Assembly (NCBI RefSeq): GCF_021390335.1
Contig: NZ_JAJUXK010000001.1
Coordinates: 1,116,001-1,180,000, forward strand
Reading direction: 5' to 3'
DNA: 64,000 nucleotides
Origin: Dyadobacter sp. CY343
Lineage (GTDB): Bacteria; Bacteroidota; Bacteroidia; Cytophagales; Spirosomataceae
Shown here: positions 62,019 through 64,000 of the stretch, piece by piece
Position numbering within the stretch: position 1 is the stretch's first letter
Layout of the letters: every line of letters starts with the position of its first letter
Made by a program: the position numbers and the translations under genes
The notes under the pieces: model-generated
Databases searched by the model: none
Seen by the model: only the letters and a program-made list of their open reading frames with translations
What the model was told of the DNA's origin: nothing

Positions 62019-62960
62019 ATGAATTTACATTTGAAAGGCCTCATTGCCGCTCCGTTTACACCCATGCACGCCGACGGCAGCCTTAACCTGGATCTGATCC
62101 CGGCGTATTATCAATTTTTGAAACAAAATGGCGTAACCGGCGCATTCATTTGCGGCTCTACGGGTGAAGGCGTCTCGCTGACAGTTTCGGAGAAAAAGCA
62201 GGTGGCCGAGGCGTGGGCAGGTTGTGCAAAAGCGGATCAGGATTTTACCATTATGCCTTTGCTGGGCGGGACCTGCATTGCAGATTGCATTGAATTGGCA
62301 AAACATGCTGAGCAGATCGGTTTGGATGCGGTTTCATTCACGAGTCCGTTTTATTTCAAACCGGCTAATGTGGAAATGCTGGCCGAATGCATCATCGCCG
62401 TTGCCGAAACGGTGCCGCAAATGCCTTTCTATTATTACCACATTCCGGTGCTCACCGGCGTAGGTTTCCCAATGTTTGATCTGCTGAAAGCCATCGACGG
62501 GCGGCTTCCAAACTTTGCCGGGATCAAGTATACGCACGAGGATTTCATGGATTTTCAATCATGCCTGAATTTCCGGAATGGCAAATACGATATGCTTTGG
62601 GGCCGCGATGAAAACATGCTTTCTGCCCTGGCTGTCGGTGCGAAGGGTGCGGTCGGCAGCACATTCAACTATGCGGCGCCGCTTTATTATGAATTAATAG
62701 AAGCTTTTGAACAGAACGATATTGTTAAAGCAGGCACATTACAGCAGAAATCAATTGATATGATCCGTTTGCTGGGCAAATATGGTGGAATTTCGGTCGG
62801 TAAGGCTTATATGAAGGTGGTGGGGATGGATTGTGGTAAATTTCGCTTACCCGTAAAAAATATGAGCGACGCGCAGTTTGAAGCATTCCAATCGGATGTG
62901 GCTGCGCTGGATTTCGATTCGTTTAAATCAGGTCAGCTTATGACCAAAAACACTCATTAA
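62019..62960 (+). CDS. N-acetylneuraminate lyase-like aldolase (DapA/NanA superfamily)
   Basis: 313 residues of the class I aldolase barrel. ICGSTGEGVSLTVSEKKQVA contains the GSTGE substrate carboxylate motif, YYYHIP the active-site tyrosine, and GIKYTHED the Schiff-base lysine (about residue 170). The GIKYTHEDF setting is closer to sialate lyases than to dihydrodipicolinate synthases. It would split N-acetylneuraminate to N-acetylmannosamine and pyruvate in the cytoplasm. The next gene, a NanM-like epimerase, starts within the stop (TAATG), supporting this role. Confidence 0.85.
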   Translation: MNLHLKGLIAAPFTPMHADGSLNLDLIPAYYQFLKQNGVTGAFICGSTGEGVSLTVSEKKQVAEAWAGCAKADQDFTIMPLLGGTCIADCIELAKHAEQIGLDAVSFTSPFYFKPANVEMLAECIIAVAETVPQMPFYYYHIPVLTGVGFPMFDLLKAIDGRLPNFAGIKYTHEDFMDFQSCLNFRNGKYDMLWGRDENMLSALAVGAKGAVGSTFNYAAPLYYELIEAFEQNDIVKAGTLQQKSIDMIRLLGKYGGISVGKAYMKVVGMDCGKFRLPVKNMSDAQFEAFQSDVAALDFDSFKSGQLMTKNTH

Positions 62961-64000
62961 TGCAGCTCCGAACCGCTTTTTTCTGTCTTCTTTTTTGCTT
63001 ACAAATTATGTGGTCACCTACGCTGCGCGCCCAGGATCAGAAGGCGAATGAAATCGTCTGGTCGGAACTTGCCAACCTGCCTGCTCCCGCAAAGGACGAA
63101 AAACAGCTGGGCGTTGCCGGAGCATTCACAGGCGTCCATAACGGCGTATTGATCGTCGCGGGCGGAGCCAATTTCCCCAATGGGATGCCGTGGGAAGGTG
63201 GCAAAAAAGTGTATCGGGATGAAGTTTATGTTTTGCAAAAAAAGCAGGACAGTTACGAATGGATTACACCAAAGAAGCCTCGCTTGCATGTAAAAATAGC
63301 ATATGGGGCGAGTGTTTCCGTGGCGGATGGGATTGTTTTTCTGGGTGGAGAGCTGGAAAATGGTGTGACTAATAAGGCTTTTATGATGCAATGGAATGCT
63401 GCAAAAAATGAAATCATTTCTAAACCCTTACCGGATATGCCGGTTGCGCTGGCCAATGCCGGCGCGACCAGCATTGGTAACACGATATATGTGGCGGGAG
63501 GCGAAAACAATGGCAAGCCGTCCAACCATTTTTTTGCATTGAATCTTTCGGACGCCGCACCGAAATGGGAGATTTTACCTGCATTGCCGGTTGCTATGTC
63601 GCATTCGGTGGTGGTTTCACAGCATAATGGAAAGCATGCGCAGGTGTATGTGCTTGGCGGCAGAAGCGCGACGGCGAGCGGGGTCAGTGATCTGCACAGC
63701 AGCAATTTTAGTTATGATCCGGCTAAAAAATCCTGGCAAAAACTCGGCGATATCAGCGATGGAAAGCAGGTTACCACGTGGTCTGCCGGAACGGGCGTGG
63801 CCAGTGGCGCTTCCTACATTCTGCTGATCGGCGGCGATAAAGGCAATGTGTTTCACCAGATCGAAACATTCAATGCACAAATTGCGCAAGCCGGAACAGC
63901 GGAATTGAAACAAAAGCTGCAAGCGGAAAAAGTCGCATTGCTGACTTCCCACGAAGGTTTTAGCAAAGACATTTACTTATACAACACCATTACCAATGCC
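62960..64000 (+). CDS. NanM-like Kelch-repeat sialate epimerase (cyclically permuted mutarotase), 3' end outside window
   Basis: The ATG at 62960 overlaps the previous stop by one base. The frame stays open to the window edge, about 347 residues. A signal peptide ends LRAQ, followed by IVWSELANLPAPAKDEKQLG and Kelch blades such as AGAFTGVHNGVLIVAGGANF, ASVSVADGIVFLGGELENGV, AGATSIGNTIYVAGGENNGK, and VVVSQHNGKHAQVYVLGGRS. NanM speeds interconversion of the anomers of N-acetylneuraminate in the periplasm and has this six-bladed form. The last blade or two are beyond the window. Confidence 0.85.
   Translation, partial: MQLRTAFFCLLFCLQIMWSPTLRAQDQKANEIVWSELANLPAPAKDEKQLGVAGAFTGVHNGVLIVAGGANFPNGMPWEGGKKVYRDEVYVLQKKQDSYEWITPKKPRLHVKIAYGASVSVADGIVFLGGELENGVTNKAFMMQWNAAKNEIISKPLPDMPVALANAGATSIGNTIYVAGGENNGKPSNHFFALNLSDAAPKWEILPALPVAMSHSVVVSQHNGKHAQVYVLGGRSATASGVSDLHSSNFSYDPAKKSWQKLGDISDGKQVTTWSAGTGVASGASYILLIGGDKGNVFHQIETFNAQIAQAGTAELKQKLQAEKVALLTSHEGFSKDIYLYNTITNA

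Overview
The window looks like chromosomal DNA of a Bacteroidota, most likely a Cytophagales/Spirosomaceae member close to Dyadobacter. This is a judgement from gene style, not a database result. The signs are four SusC/SusD pairs, three ECF sigma/FecR pairs, lipoprotein signals without obvious Shine-Dalgarno sites, a T5orf172/DUF4041 protein, DUF6807 and PVC-type heme proteins, and a promoter that fits the Bacteroides-type -33/-7 layout.

Layout. (1) 1-4941: the end of an RND efflux pump (permease, then outer-membrane lipoprotein) and a DUF417/YkgB membrane protein. (2) 5003-5927: a small scar zone with a lipoprotein start joined to the tail of a MauG-like peroxidase, and a half cupin next to a duplicated cupin tail. 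(3) 6118-16693, plus strand: sigma factor, FecR, SusC with STN domain, SusD, and a very large PmoA-like/PVC dehydrogenase/cytochrome c fusion. (4) 16726-21686: a decayed region with gene relics (2Fe-2S oxidoreductase subunit, PAS kinase, response regulator, DinB, truncated T5orf172 protein, truncated XRE regulator), an orphan YefM-type antitoxin, a nested palindromic repeat, and a few intact small genes (cupin, VOC protein, small membrane protein). (5) 21957-37418, minus strand: a polysaccharide utilization locus read sigma, FecR, SusC, SusD, then three large secreted proteins that appear to be glycoside hydrolases of poorly described types. (6) 37472-38032: a DJ-1/PfpI protein. (7) 38244-53511, plus strand: sigma, FecR, SusC with STN, SusD, DUF3823, then a tightly packed run of Tat-exported DegT-like aminotransferase, MurQ etherase, ceramidase-like amidohydrolase, sugar MFS transporter, BadF-type sugar kinase, an unknown protein and a DUF1080 lipoprotein. 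(8) 53574-56129, minus strand: an M20 amidohydrolase and a polysaccharide deacetylase. (9) 56146-64000: a GntR/FadR regulator diverging from SusC (no STN), SusD, an N-acetylneuraminate lyase-like aldolase and a NanM-like Kelch epimerase that runs off the window.

How they work together. Regions 7 to 9 read as an amino-sugar area. Region 7 has the transporter, kinase and etherase trio expected for N-acetylmuramate salvage, placed under an ECF/FecR/SusCD sensor-importer. Region 9 looks like sialic acid uptake and breakdown under a NanR-like repressor, with a palindromic operator just before SusC and a related half-matching site before the repressor gene. The three SusC proteins with an N-terminal STN signalling domain each sit next to a sigma/FecR pair. 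The one without STN sits next to GntR. No rRNA, CRISPR array, complete tRNA or intact transposase was seen.
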